Source: a virus | DNA length: 24,264 nucleotides | Strand: one strand, 5' to 3' | IMG/VR virus record: IMGVR_UViG_3300045738_000159 | Location: 1 to 24,264 of that record | Shown here: piece by piece, positions 5,998 to 11,912 of the stretch | How positions within the stretch are numbered: the first letter of the stretch is position 1 | Layout of the letters: the number at the start of each line of letters is the position of its first letter | The notes under the pieces: model-generated | What the model was told of the DNA's origin: nothing | Databases searched by the model: none | Seen by the model: only the letters and a program-made list of their open reading frames with translations | Program-made: the position numbers and the translations under genes

Positions 5998-6116
5998 GCT
6001 CTAAAAGAAAGTGAAGAAATAGTGAAAATAGGCATTGACGTCCTATATTCTGTAGTTCTTTATCTGTCATATCGAAGCGATTAACGCTTCGAATCTAACC
6101 TACAAAAATACACGAC
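5997..6116 (+). promoter_or_regulatory. Type I promoter-leader, copy A
   Basis: Two GTGAA half sites 11 bp apart (6011, 6022), TTGACG (6035-6040), an 18-bp spacer, TTTATC (6059-6064), then a perfect 8-bp hairpin TCGAAGCG (6072-6079), loop ATTAA, CGCTTCGA (6085-6092), and an A-rich leader ending ACACGACATG at 6117. With a start point about 7 nt after the -10 (near 6071), the hairpin would be the very 5' end of the mRNA. Such 5' stems are known to protect mRNA in enterobacteria (for example ompA). Copy A differs from copy B by one inserted A. Confidence 0.85.
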
Positions 6117-6368
6117 ATGAAACTCATTCAATCACAGCACCAGTCCATCGAAGGAAACAAGGCCATTGATCTAATCAACATTGATCTACTAGAGAAGGAG
6201 ATCAAATCCACATATAAACATGCTAGTGACTTGCGCGAAGCTGGTTGCCTTAGTGACGCAGAGGATGCCATTGAGGGTCTCATGGCTGAATATGAGCAAC
6301 TCATTGCACTTGACCCTGAGAATGACCTACTGATTGAGCTTGAGGCTGAATTGATGGTTAACGCTTGA
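6117..6368 (+). CDS. Cassette A protein 1, acidic, unknown (83 aa)
   Basis: Encodes 83 residues starting MKLIQSQHQSIEGNKAID. It is acidic and predicted almost all-helical, with two helix-loop-helix-like halves (IDLLEKEIKSTYKHASDLRE and LSDAEDAIEGLMAEYEQL) resembling a tetratricopeptide-type hairpin. The acidic C-terminus is rich in Glu and Leu. No membrane segment. Codons such as GCC, ATT, TTG and GAG-CTT are more frequent than in the structural genes, hinting at a different origin. It is first in a moron-like cassette inserted after the large terminase. No family recognised. Confidence 0.65.
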   Translation: MKLIQSQHQSIEGNKAIDLINIDLLEKEIKSTYKHASDLREAGCLSDAEDAIEGLMAEYEQLIALDPENDLLIELEAELMVNA

Positions 6369-6393
6369 ATATATCAAAAAAAACTTCTAATCT

Positions 6394-6576
6394 ATGAAAA
6401 ATAAAACAGCAAAACAGCACGCCAAGTCAGCTATTCGATTAGCACTGTGGGGGCGAATGTCAGATCTAATCTCTGAAGTTGACGAGGGTTTCGAGTCTAG
6501 CAGCGAAAAAAACAAAGCAGAGATCAAAAGGCATATACAAATATATTTAGATAGAATTGAAAAATATATAAAGTAA
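6394..6576 (+). CDS. Cassette A protein 2, basic, unknown (60 aa)
   Basis: Encodes 60 residues starting MKNKTAKQHAKSAIRLALWG. It is basic at both ends and helical throughout (second helix EKNKAEIKRHIQIYLDRI). It starts 25 nt after the gene at 6117 in an A-rich leader with no Shine-Dalgarno sequence. A weak terminator follows at 6590. It is a compact all-helical protein that could bind nucleic acid or a partner protein; nothing in the sequence decides. It shares the cassette with the acidic protein upstream, so an acidic/basic pair that interacts is possible but unproven. Confidence 0.6.
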   Translation: MKNKTAKQHAKSAIRLALWGRMSDLISEVDEGFESSSEKNKAEIKRHIQIYLDRIEKYIK

Positions 6577-6589
6577 TTTATAAGCTTTC

Positions 6590-6613
6590 AGCTCTTACGC
6601 TGCGAGCTTTTTT
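6590..6613 (+). terminator. Weak intrinsic terminator of cassette A
   Basis: Stem AGCTC (6590-6594) / GAGCT (6604-6608) with a 9-nt loop, followed by a T-run (6608-6613). It is weaker than the other terminators in this window but similarly placed, directly before the next repeated promoter. Confidence 0.55.
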
Positions 6614-6734
6614 GGCTCTAAAAAGAAAGTGAAGAAATAGTGAAAATAGGCATTGACGTCCTATATTCTGTAGTTCTTTATCTGTCATATCGAAGCGATT
6701 AACGCTTCGAATCTAACCTACAAAAATACACGAC
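6614..6734 (+). promoter_or_regulatory. Type I promoter-leader, copy B
   Basis: Same structure as copy A: TTGACG (6653-6658), an 18-bp spacer, TTTATC (6677-6682), hairpin TCGAAGCG (6690-6697), ATTAA, CGCTTCGA (6703-6710), and a leader ending ACACGACATG at 6735. The copy is identical to A over about 123 bp except one extra A near its 5' end. The match with copy C continues past the start codon into ACTACTACTAC. Confidence 0.85.
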
Positions 6735-7079
6735 ATGACTACTACTACAAACTCCTTCGAAAAATCCAACTTCAACTGGGACGGAATGTATCTCACCTAC
6801 GGCGACATCCTCTCCCCTCTCTACAGCGAGACTCACATGTTTATCGCTCGCTTCAAATATCGTAACGTTCCGATTACTAAAGCTAAGTTCATGAAAGAGC
6901 TTATCGCTTCGAAGATCTCTGTCGCAGACTACAAGGCTAAGATCGACGGCGGGATGACTCCTCACGCAATCCTCGACGAGAATAACGAAGGATGGTCGAA
7001 GCGCGTCGCAGCAGCTTGGAACGAGAAGATCATTAAGAAGTCTCAGTCCCGCTACTCTCACGTTCTTAAACTAGCATAA
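6735..7079 (+). CDS. Cassette B protein 1, unknown (114 aa)
   Basis: Encodes 114 residues beginning MTTTTNSFEKSNFNWDG. It is rich in aromatic residues near the N-terminus and ends with a basic helix (AAAWNEKIIKKSQSRYSHVL). There are no cysteines, signal peptide or membrane helix. The run of ACT codons after ATG is shared with the genes at 8145 and, partly, 7137. Strongly biased codons (CTC, TAC, AAG, ATC, CGC) resemble the capsid gene and suggest high expression. It is separated from the next gene by the type II hairpin. No family recognised. Confidence 0.7.
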   Translation: MTTTTNSFEKSNFNWDGMYLTYGDILSPLYSETHMFIARFKYRNVPITKAKFMKELIASKISVADYKAKIDGGMTPHAILDENNEGWSKRVAAAWNEKIIKKSQSRYSHVLKLA

Positions 7080-7088
7080 ATCAATCTA

Positions 7089-7111
7089 CGGGGCAGAGCA
7101 TCCTACACTCT
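7089..7111 (+). promoter_or_regulatory. Type II intergenic hairpin, copy 2
   Basis: CGGGG (7089-7093), one spacer base, AGAG (7095-7098), loop CATCCTACA (7099-7107), CTCT (7108-7111). Relative to copy 1 at 1157-1179 the loop is unchanged and the two outer stem pairs are replaced by other Watson-Crick pairs. The leader then continues to CAAAAATACACGACATG, the same end as the type I leaders. Confidence 0.6.
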
Positions 7112-7136
7112 AACTTAACTTTCAAAAATACACGAC

Positions 7137-7961
7137 ATGACTACTTCTACTAAAATCCAAAAGCATCGCCTCGCAGGAGGCTTCGAGCCTTTAGCTTACA
7201 CTTACGTCGATCAGTTCGATCACAGGCAGAACGAAGTTACGGATCCTCAAAGCGGCAGCTACGGCGAGGCTCACGATCCTATCGACGCAGACTATAATGA
7301 CGAACTCGAGTCGAACGGCTACGACTGCGATCACTGCACTCACTGCGGCTCGCGTCTCTCGAGCGGATCTCTCTATCGCCACACTAGCGGCGAGCTAATC
7401 GTAATCGGTAACATCTGCGTTAATCGCCTAGCCTTCTCGACTGCGGACGAGATACAGAAGGCACATCGCGATAATCGGATTCAGCAGGGACTGCTCCGAG
7501 GAATCATGAACGCGAGTTGGAGGTGGCGTATCGTCGGCGAGTTCCTGCAGCAGAACGCAGAGAAGAACGACATCCTCGAGGACATGCTTAACAAGCTCGC
7601 AAAATACTTCTCCCTCTCTCGTCGTCAAATCTCTTTCGCTCGCAAGCTCGTCCGCGAAGCAGACTCGAAGCAGGCTCTCGCAGCAGAGCGCGAAGCGAAG
7701 ATGGTAGACGCTGCAGACTGGGAAGACGGACGCTTCGAGATCGAAGGAAAAATCCTTTCTGTAAAATGGAAAGACAACGACTTCGGAGGATCCTACAAGA
7801 TGATCGTAGAACTCGCAGACGGACGACGCTGCTGGGGATCAGTTCCGAGCAAGCTAGGCGACTCGGAAGTCGGCGACGTCGTTCGCTTTAAAGCAACCTT
7901 CAGCAAGTCGAACGACGACTCTAAGTTCGCATTCTTTAAGAGACCTACAGTCTCTAAGTAG
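7137..7961 (+). CDS. Zinc-finger plus OB-fold-like phage protein (274 aa)
   Basis: Encodes 274 residues. A treble-clef-like zinc site is visible at about residues 62-90: YDCDHCTHCGSRL, then GNICVNRL, giving C-x2-C-x2-C and a fourth cysteine. A charged helical middle follows. The C-terminal domain (about 200-272) has the outline of an OB fold: FEIEGKILSVKWKDNDFGG, then a KMIVELADGRRCWG segment, then GDVVRFKATF and FAFFKRPT. I know this architecture as a recurrent uncharacterised family in diverse phages. Nucleic-acid binding is the natural inference but is not proven. It is second in cassette B, behind the type II hairpin, with capsid-like codon bias. Confidence 0.75.
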   Translation: MTTSTKIQKHRLAGGFEPLAYTYVDQFDHRQNEVTDPQSGSYGEAHDPIDADYNDELESNGYDCDHCTHCGSRLSSGSLYRHTSGELIVIGNICVNRLAFSTADEIQKAHRDNRIQQGLLRGIMNASWRWRIVGEFLQQNAEKNDILEDMLNKLAKYFSLSRRQISFARKLVREADSKQALAAEREAKMVDAADWEDGRFEIEGKILSVKWKDNDFGGSYKMIVELADGRRCWGSVPSKLGDSEVGDVVRFKATFSKSNDDSKFAFFKRPTVSK

Positions 7962-7988
7962 TAAACGTGTAAAGTGTTAGATAGGTTA

Positions 7989-8022
7989 AGCCTACTCGGA
8001 GTCGTGTCCGAGTAGGCTTTTT
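7989..8022 (+). terminator. Intrinsic terminator of cassette B
   Basis: Twelve-base-pair perfect stem AGCCTACTCGGA (7989-8000) / TCCGAGTAGGCT (8007-8018), loop GTCGTG, followed by T5 and CGTGT. Confidence 0.93.
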
Positions 8023-8027
8023 CGTGT

Positions 8028-8144
8028 CTAAAATAAAGGTGAAGAAATAGTGAAAATAGCTATTGACGTCCTATATTCTGTAGTTCTTTATCTGTCATAT
8101 CGAAGCGATTAACGCTTCGAATCTAACCTACAAAAATACACGAC
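8028..8144 (+). promoter_or_regulatory. Type I promoter-leader, copy C
   Basis: TTGACG (8063-8068), an 18-bp spacer, TTTATC (8087-8092), hairpin TCGAAGCG (8100-8107), ATTAA, CGCTTCGA (8113-8120). It is identical to copies A and B from the -35 to the start codon at 8145, about 87 bp, with two substitutions just upstream of the -35 and more differences further 5'. Confidence 0.85.
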
Positions 8145-8438
8145 ATGACTACTACTACTACAAAATCAGAAGATTGGACTTCAGAAACTGTTACTTTTAA
8201 AAGCAGCAAGACATCGATCGAGATGCTCGGCTATAAGTTCTCGATCGAGAAAGACGTTAAGCAAAGTCACGGCGAGCTTGGCTTCGAATGCTGGAACATT
8301 ATCGAAAGCGGCAGCGTCGCTTTTAGCGTCTCGAAATTTGACGACGATAAAGAATACATGTCAATCTGCGGAAGCATCGTAAGAGAAGCTCCTACAGTCG
8401 CAGAGGCTGCTGCGAAAATGATCGCTAACATCTACTAG
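8145..8438 (+). CDS. Cassette C protein, unknown (97 aa)
   Basis: Encodes 97 residues beginning with five Thr codons after Met. It looks like a small alpha/beta fold: strands around EMLGYKFSIEKD, CWNIIESGSVAFSVS and EYMSICGS, then a C-terminal helix (APTVAEAAAKMIANIY). It has two cysteines and no membrane helix. It is the only gene between promoter C and the terminator at 8452, a one-gene moron. Codon bias is like the other cassette B and C genes. I do not recognise it. Confidence 0.7.
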   Translation: MTTTTTKSEDWTSETVTFKSSKTSIEMLGYKFSIEKDVKQSHGELGFECWNIIESGSVAFSVSKFDDDKEYMSICGSIVREAPTVAEAAAKMIANIY

Positions 8439-8451
8439 GAATAAAGCTCGA

Positions 8452-8481
8452 AGCCTCCCTGCGAAAGCAGGGAGGCTTTTT
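8452..8481 (+). terminator. Intrinsic terminator of cassette C
   Basis: Eleven-base-pair perfect stem AGCCTCCCTGC (8452-8462) / GCAGGGAGGCT (8467-8477) with a GAAA tetraloop, then T5 and CGTGT. It stands directly before the head genes, so read-through, antitermination or a separate promoter is needed for them. Confidence 0.93.
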
Positions 8482-8514
8482 CGTGTCCGCAAATTGACAG
8501 CGAGTCGCTTTTTA

Positions 8515-8757
8515 ATGGCGTCTACTACTACACTAGCTCAACTGATCGCGATCCGCGATAAGCTTCTAACTGCGATAATGAAACTCGCGGAGGACGGGAT
8601 CACGTCCTACAGCATCGGCGATCAGACTTTCTCGCTCGCAGACGTCGGAGATCTAATTACGCAAGTCGAGAAGCTAGACAAGCTTATCGCTCTGAAGGAT
8701 CGAACTCTAGGAGGTCGAGGACGCAATCGAATCACGCTGCAGAATTTTAATGGATAA
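8515..8757 (+). CDS. gpW-like head-tail joining protein (80 aa)
   Basis: Encodes 80 residues starting MASTTTLAQLIAIRDKLL. A helix (about 5-26), a short hairpin (TSYSIGDQTFSL) and a second helix (about 43-62) reproduce the alpha-beta-alpha layout of lambda W, which completes the filled head and lies between terminase and portal in lambda, as here. ATG 8515 was chosen over a TTG at 8494, because the latter lies in the TTGACA motif found before several other starts. It overlaps the portal gene by 8 nt. The basic tail (RTLGGRGRNRI) also fits W-like proteins. Assignment is by size, fold outline and position. Confidence 0.65.
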   Translation: MASTTTLAQLIAIRDKLLTAIMKLAEDGITSYSIGDQTFSLADVGDLITQVEKLDKLIALKDRTLGGRGRNRITLQNFNG

Positions 8758-10210
8758 AAAAACTAAAAAACCGAATCGAGTATCTTTTGCATTTAAGCAA
8801 TTTGTTCGAGCCTTCCGAGGTTACGACGCAGTCCGTAATACTCGCTATCGAGCGCGACGGGGGACTACGCCTATTAGGTCGGAAGAGATGGAGCTTAACT
8901 CGAGCGATCGCGACAGGCTCGTCGCTACATGCTTAGAGTTCCGACGGAATAATCCTGTAGTCGCCTCCCTGTCTCGGCTGCGTAAAGCAGACATCGTAGG
9001 CAGAGGACTAATTCCGCAGCCTGCGACAGGAGACGACGAGACAGATTCTAATATCCTCGATGCATGGATGAAGTTCGCGGAATCTCCCGAAGCTACGGGA
9101 ATGATGGACATGCGAGAGATGCAGCAGCAGATGATCGACTCGCTGCTCTTCTACGGCGACTGCGGTTTAATCGTAGGTAAAGACAACGTTCAGTTTATTG
9201 ACGGTTCGCGAATCGGAAACCCGAGCGGCGAATTTACATCTAGCGAAGACTCTAGCTTTCAGAACGGAGTCGAGGTCGATAAGATCGGAAAGCCTTTATC
9301 CTACGTCGTAGGAAATCGCGTATCTGGAACCCTACGAGACACGAAGCTAATCCCTGCTCGAGACTTTATCCCGTTCCTGCGTCGAGTTCGTCCTAATCAG
9401 TATCGCGGAGTCCCAGAACTAGCGACAGTGATTAACACTCTGCAGGACTGCGACGAATACGATCGAGTCGAGATGATGGCTGCTAAGGTTAGCGCGTCGC
9501 TTTCGGTCGTCGTCAAGCGCGAGAATAGCTACGAGTTCGAACTACAGAATAGACTCGATGCAGGAGAGCAGGACTCGGAAGGAAATCTCGAGCAGTTCGA
9601 ACCTGGACGCTTTCACTACATGGAGCCAGGCGAGGACGTGAGCGTAATCAGCAGCAACGGCAGACCAAACGTAGACGGGATCCAATGGGTTAGTTATCTC
9701 TTACGTAAAGTAGGAAGCGCAGTAGGGATCCCTCTAGAGTTCCTGCTAATGGAGATCGGAGGAAGCTCCTTCTCTGCATCGCAGGGAGTCGTCCTACAGT
9801 ATCAGCAGACAGTAGAGAGCTATCAGTCGGATCTAATCCGAGTAATGGGTCGCCTCTATCGTCGATGGCTTTCGCAGCAAATCGCAGCAGAAAAGATCGA
9901 TGTCGCGGCTGCAGCTAATCCCTTCGGAGTTCGTTGGCAGCGTCCTGCCTTCCGTTGGATCAATAAGTCAGCACAGGTAAAAGCGGACATGGAATACTTC
10001 CGAGCGGGAGCGATGTCGCTCGATGATATTACTGCTCCATTCGGATATACTGCAGAGGAAGTCCTGCTAAGAAAAGCGCAGAATATAAAGAAAGCGCAGC
10101 AGATCGCAGCAGACGCAGGACTCGATTGGCGCGAACTAATTAATCCATTCCCTACATCTATGTCGGGGAACTACTCCGAGATCGTATCTGCCGACGAAAA
10201 AATAATCTAG
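8750..10210 (+). CDS. Portal protein, lambda gpB family
   Basis: Forms the dodecameric ring at the head vertex through which DNA is packaged and ejected. It has 486 residues (lambda B: 533). Family-like segments are visible: the basic N-terminus with YRARRG; SSDRDRLVATCLEFRRNNPV followed by ADIVGRGLIP (about 45-90), typical of lambda-type portals; the wing region with RDFIPFLRRVRPNQYRGVPE; and the stem/clip region with GGSSFSASQGVVLQYQQTVE. The C-terminus contains FRAGAMSLDDITAPFGYTAE, also typical. It is translationally coupled to the gpW-like gene (8-nt overlap). Confidence 0.93.
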   Translation: MDKKTKKPNRVSFAFKQFVRAFRGYDAVRNTRYRARRGTTPIRSEEMELNSSDRDRLVATCLEFRRNNPVVASLSRLRKADIVGRGLIPQPATGDDETDSNILDAWMKFAESPEATGMMDMREMQQQMIDSLLFYGDCGLIVGKDNVQFIDGSRIGNPSGEFTSSEDSSFQNGVEVDKIGKPLSYVVGNRVSGTLRDTKLIPARDFIPFLRRVRPNQYRGVPELATVINTLQDCDEYDRVEMMAAKVSASLSVVVKRENSYEFELQNRLDAGEQDSEGNLEQFEPGRFHYMEPGEDVSVISSNGRPNVDGIQWVSYLLRKVGSAVGIPLEFLLMEIGGSSFSASQGVVLQYQQTVESYQSDLIRVMGRLYRRWLSQQIAAEKIDVAAAANPFGVRWQRPAFRWINKSAQVKADMEYFRAGAMSLDDITAPFGYTAEEVLLRKAQNIKKAQQIAADAGLDWRELINPFPTSMSGNYSEIVSADEKII

Positions 10211-10213
10211 CAC

Positions 10214-10315
10214 ATGGCAGAATCCTACAACGACTATCCCGAGGCGATCTCTAAACTAAAACAAATTGACAAAAAAAGAATAGTATGTCGTCGAAACAAT
10301 TTGCATTCGGAGTAA
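10214..10315 (+). CDS. 33-aa ORF overlapping the protease start
   Basis: This short ORF starts 3 nt after the portal stop and overlaps the protease gene by 31 nt in another frame. It encodes 33 residues beginning MAESYNDYPEAISKLK. The YNDYPEA string resembles, from memory, a motif common near the N-terminus of some phage proteins encoded around the head genes. The rest is short and basic. It may be a vestigial N-terminus, a translational coupler between portal and protease, or chance. Confidence 0.35.
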   Translation: MAESYNDYPEAISKLKQIDKKRIVCRRNNLHSE

Positions 10316-11505
10316 CAGCTTTAAGCGAGACTCTAGTTAATAAGGAGGACGGGATAATGTCCTCCGTCGCTCTAATCTCTGCTGGTCCAGCCTTGGGACA
10401 TGGTCTCTACGTAGACAGTAAGTCTCTCGAAATGATCGAGGAAGAGTTAGACGGAATCCGACTCCCTGCTTACATCACGCATCGAGGCGCGATCTTCGAG
10501 GATCGACTAACTCGGGAGATCGGAATGTTCGATAACATTCGAATCAAAGGCGATCGCATCCTCGGAGACTTCCAAGCTTTTGAATCCTTCCGCGAGGACG
10601 ACTCGCGTAAATATAACAGGCTCTTCGAACTAGCGGAGAAGATGCCAGAGCGATTCGGACTCTCTATCGTATTCTCTGCAGCGACAGCATGGGCGACAGA
10701 GGACGGAGACGTAGACACTGTAGAGCAGCCCGAGGGAGCTTTGTTCGAATACCCTTCTATTCGTGTCGAGGAAGTATCTAGCGCGGACTTCGTAGATAGC
10801 CCAGCGGCTAATGAGCGAGGACTATTTTCTAATATTGACAAAAAACCCACATATAAGATGACAAAAGCAGAACTCGTAGAACTAAACAAAGATCTAGAGG
10901 AGCAGAATAAAGCTCTCGCTCTAAGCGTAATCGAATCCGAAGCTCAAGTAGAAGAGCTAAAGATCTCCCTCGAAGAAGGTAAGGACAAGTCGAAAGACTC
11001 CCTTATAGAAGATGACTCCGAAGAGGAAGTAGTAGAGGACTCCGAAGAGGAAGTCGTCGAAGACTCCGAGAAAGAGATCGTAGAAGAATCCGAAGAGGCA
11101 GTCGAAGAAGACTCCAAAGAGGAGGATCTGCGCGATAGCAAAACTTTACCCGACGCTCGTCCTATGGAGGAGCAGATCGAGGAACTTAACAAGGAGATCG
11201 AGGATCTTAAATCTAAGCTCGCAGAAAAAGATGGAGACATCGCAAGCAAGGACGAAGAGCTAGAAGAGCAAGGAGCGAAGGAGGAAGAGATGAAGACAAA
11301 AGCTTCGGAACTTTCCTCCAAGGTCGTAACTCTTCAAAAGCTAATCGAAGGATCCGAGCTAGTTCAAGCTCCTACAGGCGACGAAGTTTACGAGCCTAGC
11401 AAATCTAATCGCTCGAAGATTATCTCCGAGTTCGCTAAAGAAAACAAAATTTCCGAGTTCTCGGCGACTCTTCGTCTCGGCAAGGAACGTCCAGAATTAT
11501 TCTAA
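10285..11505 (+). CDS. Prohead protease-like domain fused to an acidic scaffold
   Basis: Encodes 406 residues. Residues 1-181 look like an assemblin-type prohead protease: His at PAYITHRG (H66), Ser at FGLSIVF (S127), and a conserved-looking end SSADFVDSPAANERGLF. A linker follows, then from about residue 192 a long coiled coil with an acidic repeat (units like EDSEEEVV at about 243-281). The C-terminus is basic (LRLGKERPELF). This equals the lambda C plus Nu3 arrangement in logic: a protease and scaffold that direct capsid assembly and are then cleaved. Catalytic residue assignment is by motif shape only. A TTGACA motif lies 13 nt before the start. Confidence 0.75.
   Translation: MSSKQFAFGVTALSETLVNKEDGIMSSVALISAGPALGHGLYVDSKSLEMIEEELDGIRLPAYITHRGAIFEDRLTREIGMFDNIRIKGDRILGDFQAFESFREDDSRKYNRLFELAEKMPERFGLSIVFSAATAWATEDGDVDTVEQPEGALFEYPSIRVEEVSSADFVDSPAANERGLFSNIDKKPTYKMTKAELVELNKDLEEQNKALALSVIESEAQVEELKISLEEGKDKSKDSLIEDDSEEEVVEDSEEEVVEDSEKEIVEESEEAVEEDSKEEDLRDSKTLPDARPMEEQIEELNKEIEDLKSKLAEKDGDIASKDEELEEQGAKEEEMKTKASELSSKVVTLQKLIEGSELVQAPTGDEVYEPSKSNRSKIISEFAKENKISEFSATLRLGKERPELF
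10858..11505 (+). CDS. Possible internally started scaffold (Nu3-like, 215 aa)
   Basis: In-frame ATG at residue 192 of the protease-scaffold gene, exactly where the protease-like domain ends and the coiled-coil scaffold begins (MTKAELVELNKDLEEQN). Upstream is TTGACAAAAAA, the same string as before the main start at 10285, with 17 nt between the hexamer and ATG. In lambda the scaffold Nu3 is made from an internal start in gene C, so a separately made scaffold is plausible here. This is inference; only protein data would show it. Confidence 0.45.
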   Translation: MTKAELVELNKDLEEQNKALALSVIESEAQVEELKISLEEGKDKSKDSLIEDDSEEEVVEDSEEEVVEDSEKEIVEESEEAVEEDSKEEDLRDSKTLPDARPMEEQIEELNKEIEDLKSKLAEKDGDIASKDEELEEQGAKEEEMKTKASELSSKVVTLQKLIEGSELVQAPTGDEVYEPSKSNRSKIISEFAKENKISEFSATLRLGKERPELF

Positions 11506-11527
11506 TCTAACCTAATCAAAAAAAATT

Positions 11528-11893
11528 ATGTCAGCTACAACTGTATCAAACAATACCCGCACTTTTGTAGCAGGGGAAGCACTCGATGCTTACTTGCTCG
11601 TTAAAGTTCAATCCGACGGCACAGTCGTCAAAGCAACTGCTGCAGTATCAGAAGCTAAAGTCGGCTTCACTGTCGCTCCCGTCGCTTCTGGCGCAGCCTC
11701 TAGCGTCTCTCTCTCTCACGGAGGAGGCACAAGCTACGGCATCGCTTCCGAAGCTCTCGCTATCGGCGACAAAGTCTTCGGCGATGCAGGCGGCAAGCTT
11801 GCAGCAGCAGGCGGTGCAGGCGATCTCGTAGGCATTACTCTAACAGCAGCAACTGCAGACGGCGATGTCGTCGAGGTTGCTACAATCTACTAA
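11528..11893 (+). CDS. Capsid decoration protein, DUF2190-like (121 aa)
   Basis: Encodes 121 residues, small and rich in Ala, Gly, Val and Ser, starting MSATTVSNNTRTFVAGEALD. The order of strands (AYLLVKVQSDGTVVKATA, then KVGFTVAPVASG, then AIGDKVFGDAGGKLAAAG, ending DGDVVEVATIY) matches the family of small beta-rich head proteins that stabilise capsids. It lies immediately before the major capsid gene, as lambda D does. Codon bias is extreme (TCT, GCA, GGC), consistent with an abundant virion protein. The leader contains CTAACCTA and A8, close to the cassette leaders, and has no Shine-Dalgarno sequence. Confidence 0.8.
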   Translation: MSATTVSNNTRTFVAGEALDAYLLVKVQSDGTVVKATAAVSEAKVGFTVAPVASGAASSVSLSHGGGTSYGIASEALAIGDKVFGDAGGKLAAAGGAGDLVGITLTAATADGDVVEVATIY

Positions 11894-11912
11894 TAACTAA
11901 GAATTTAATTAT

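Noticed and set aside
10944-11321. Serine-rich antisense ORF
   Set aside because: It is the mirror of the acidic GAA/GAG-rich scaffold repeat, which gives TTC/TCC runs on the other strand.
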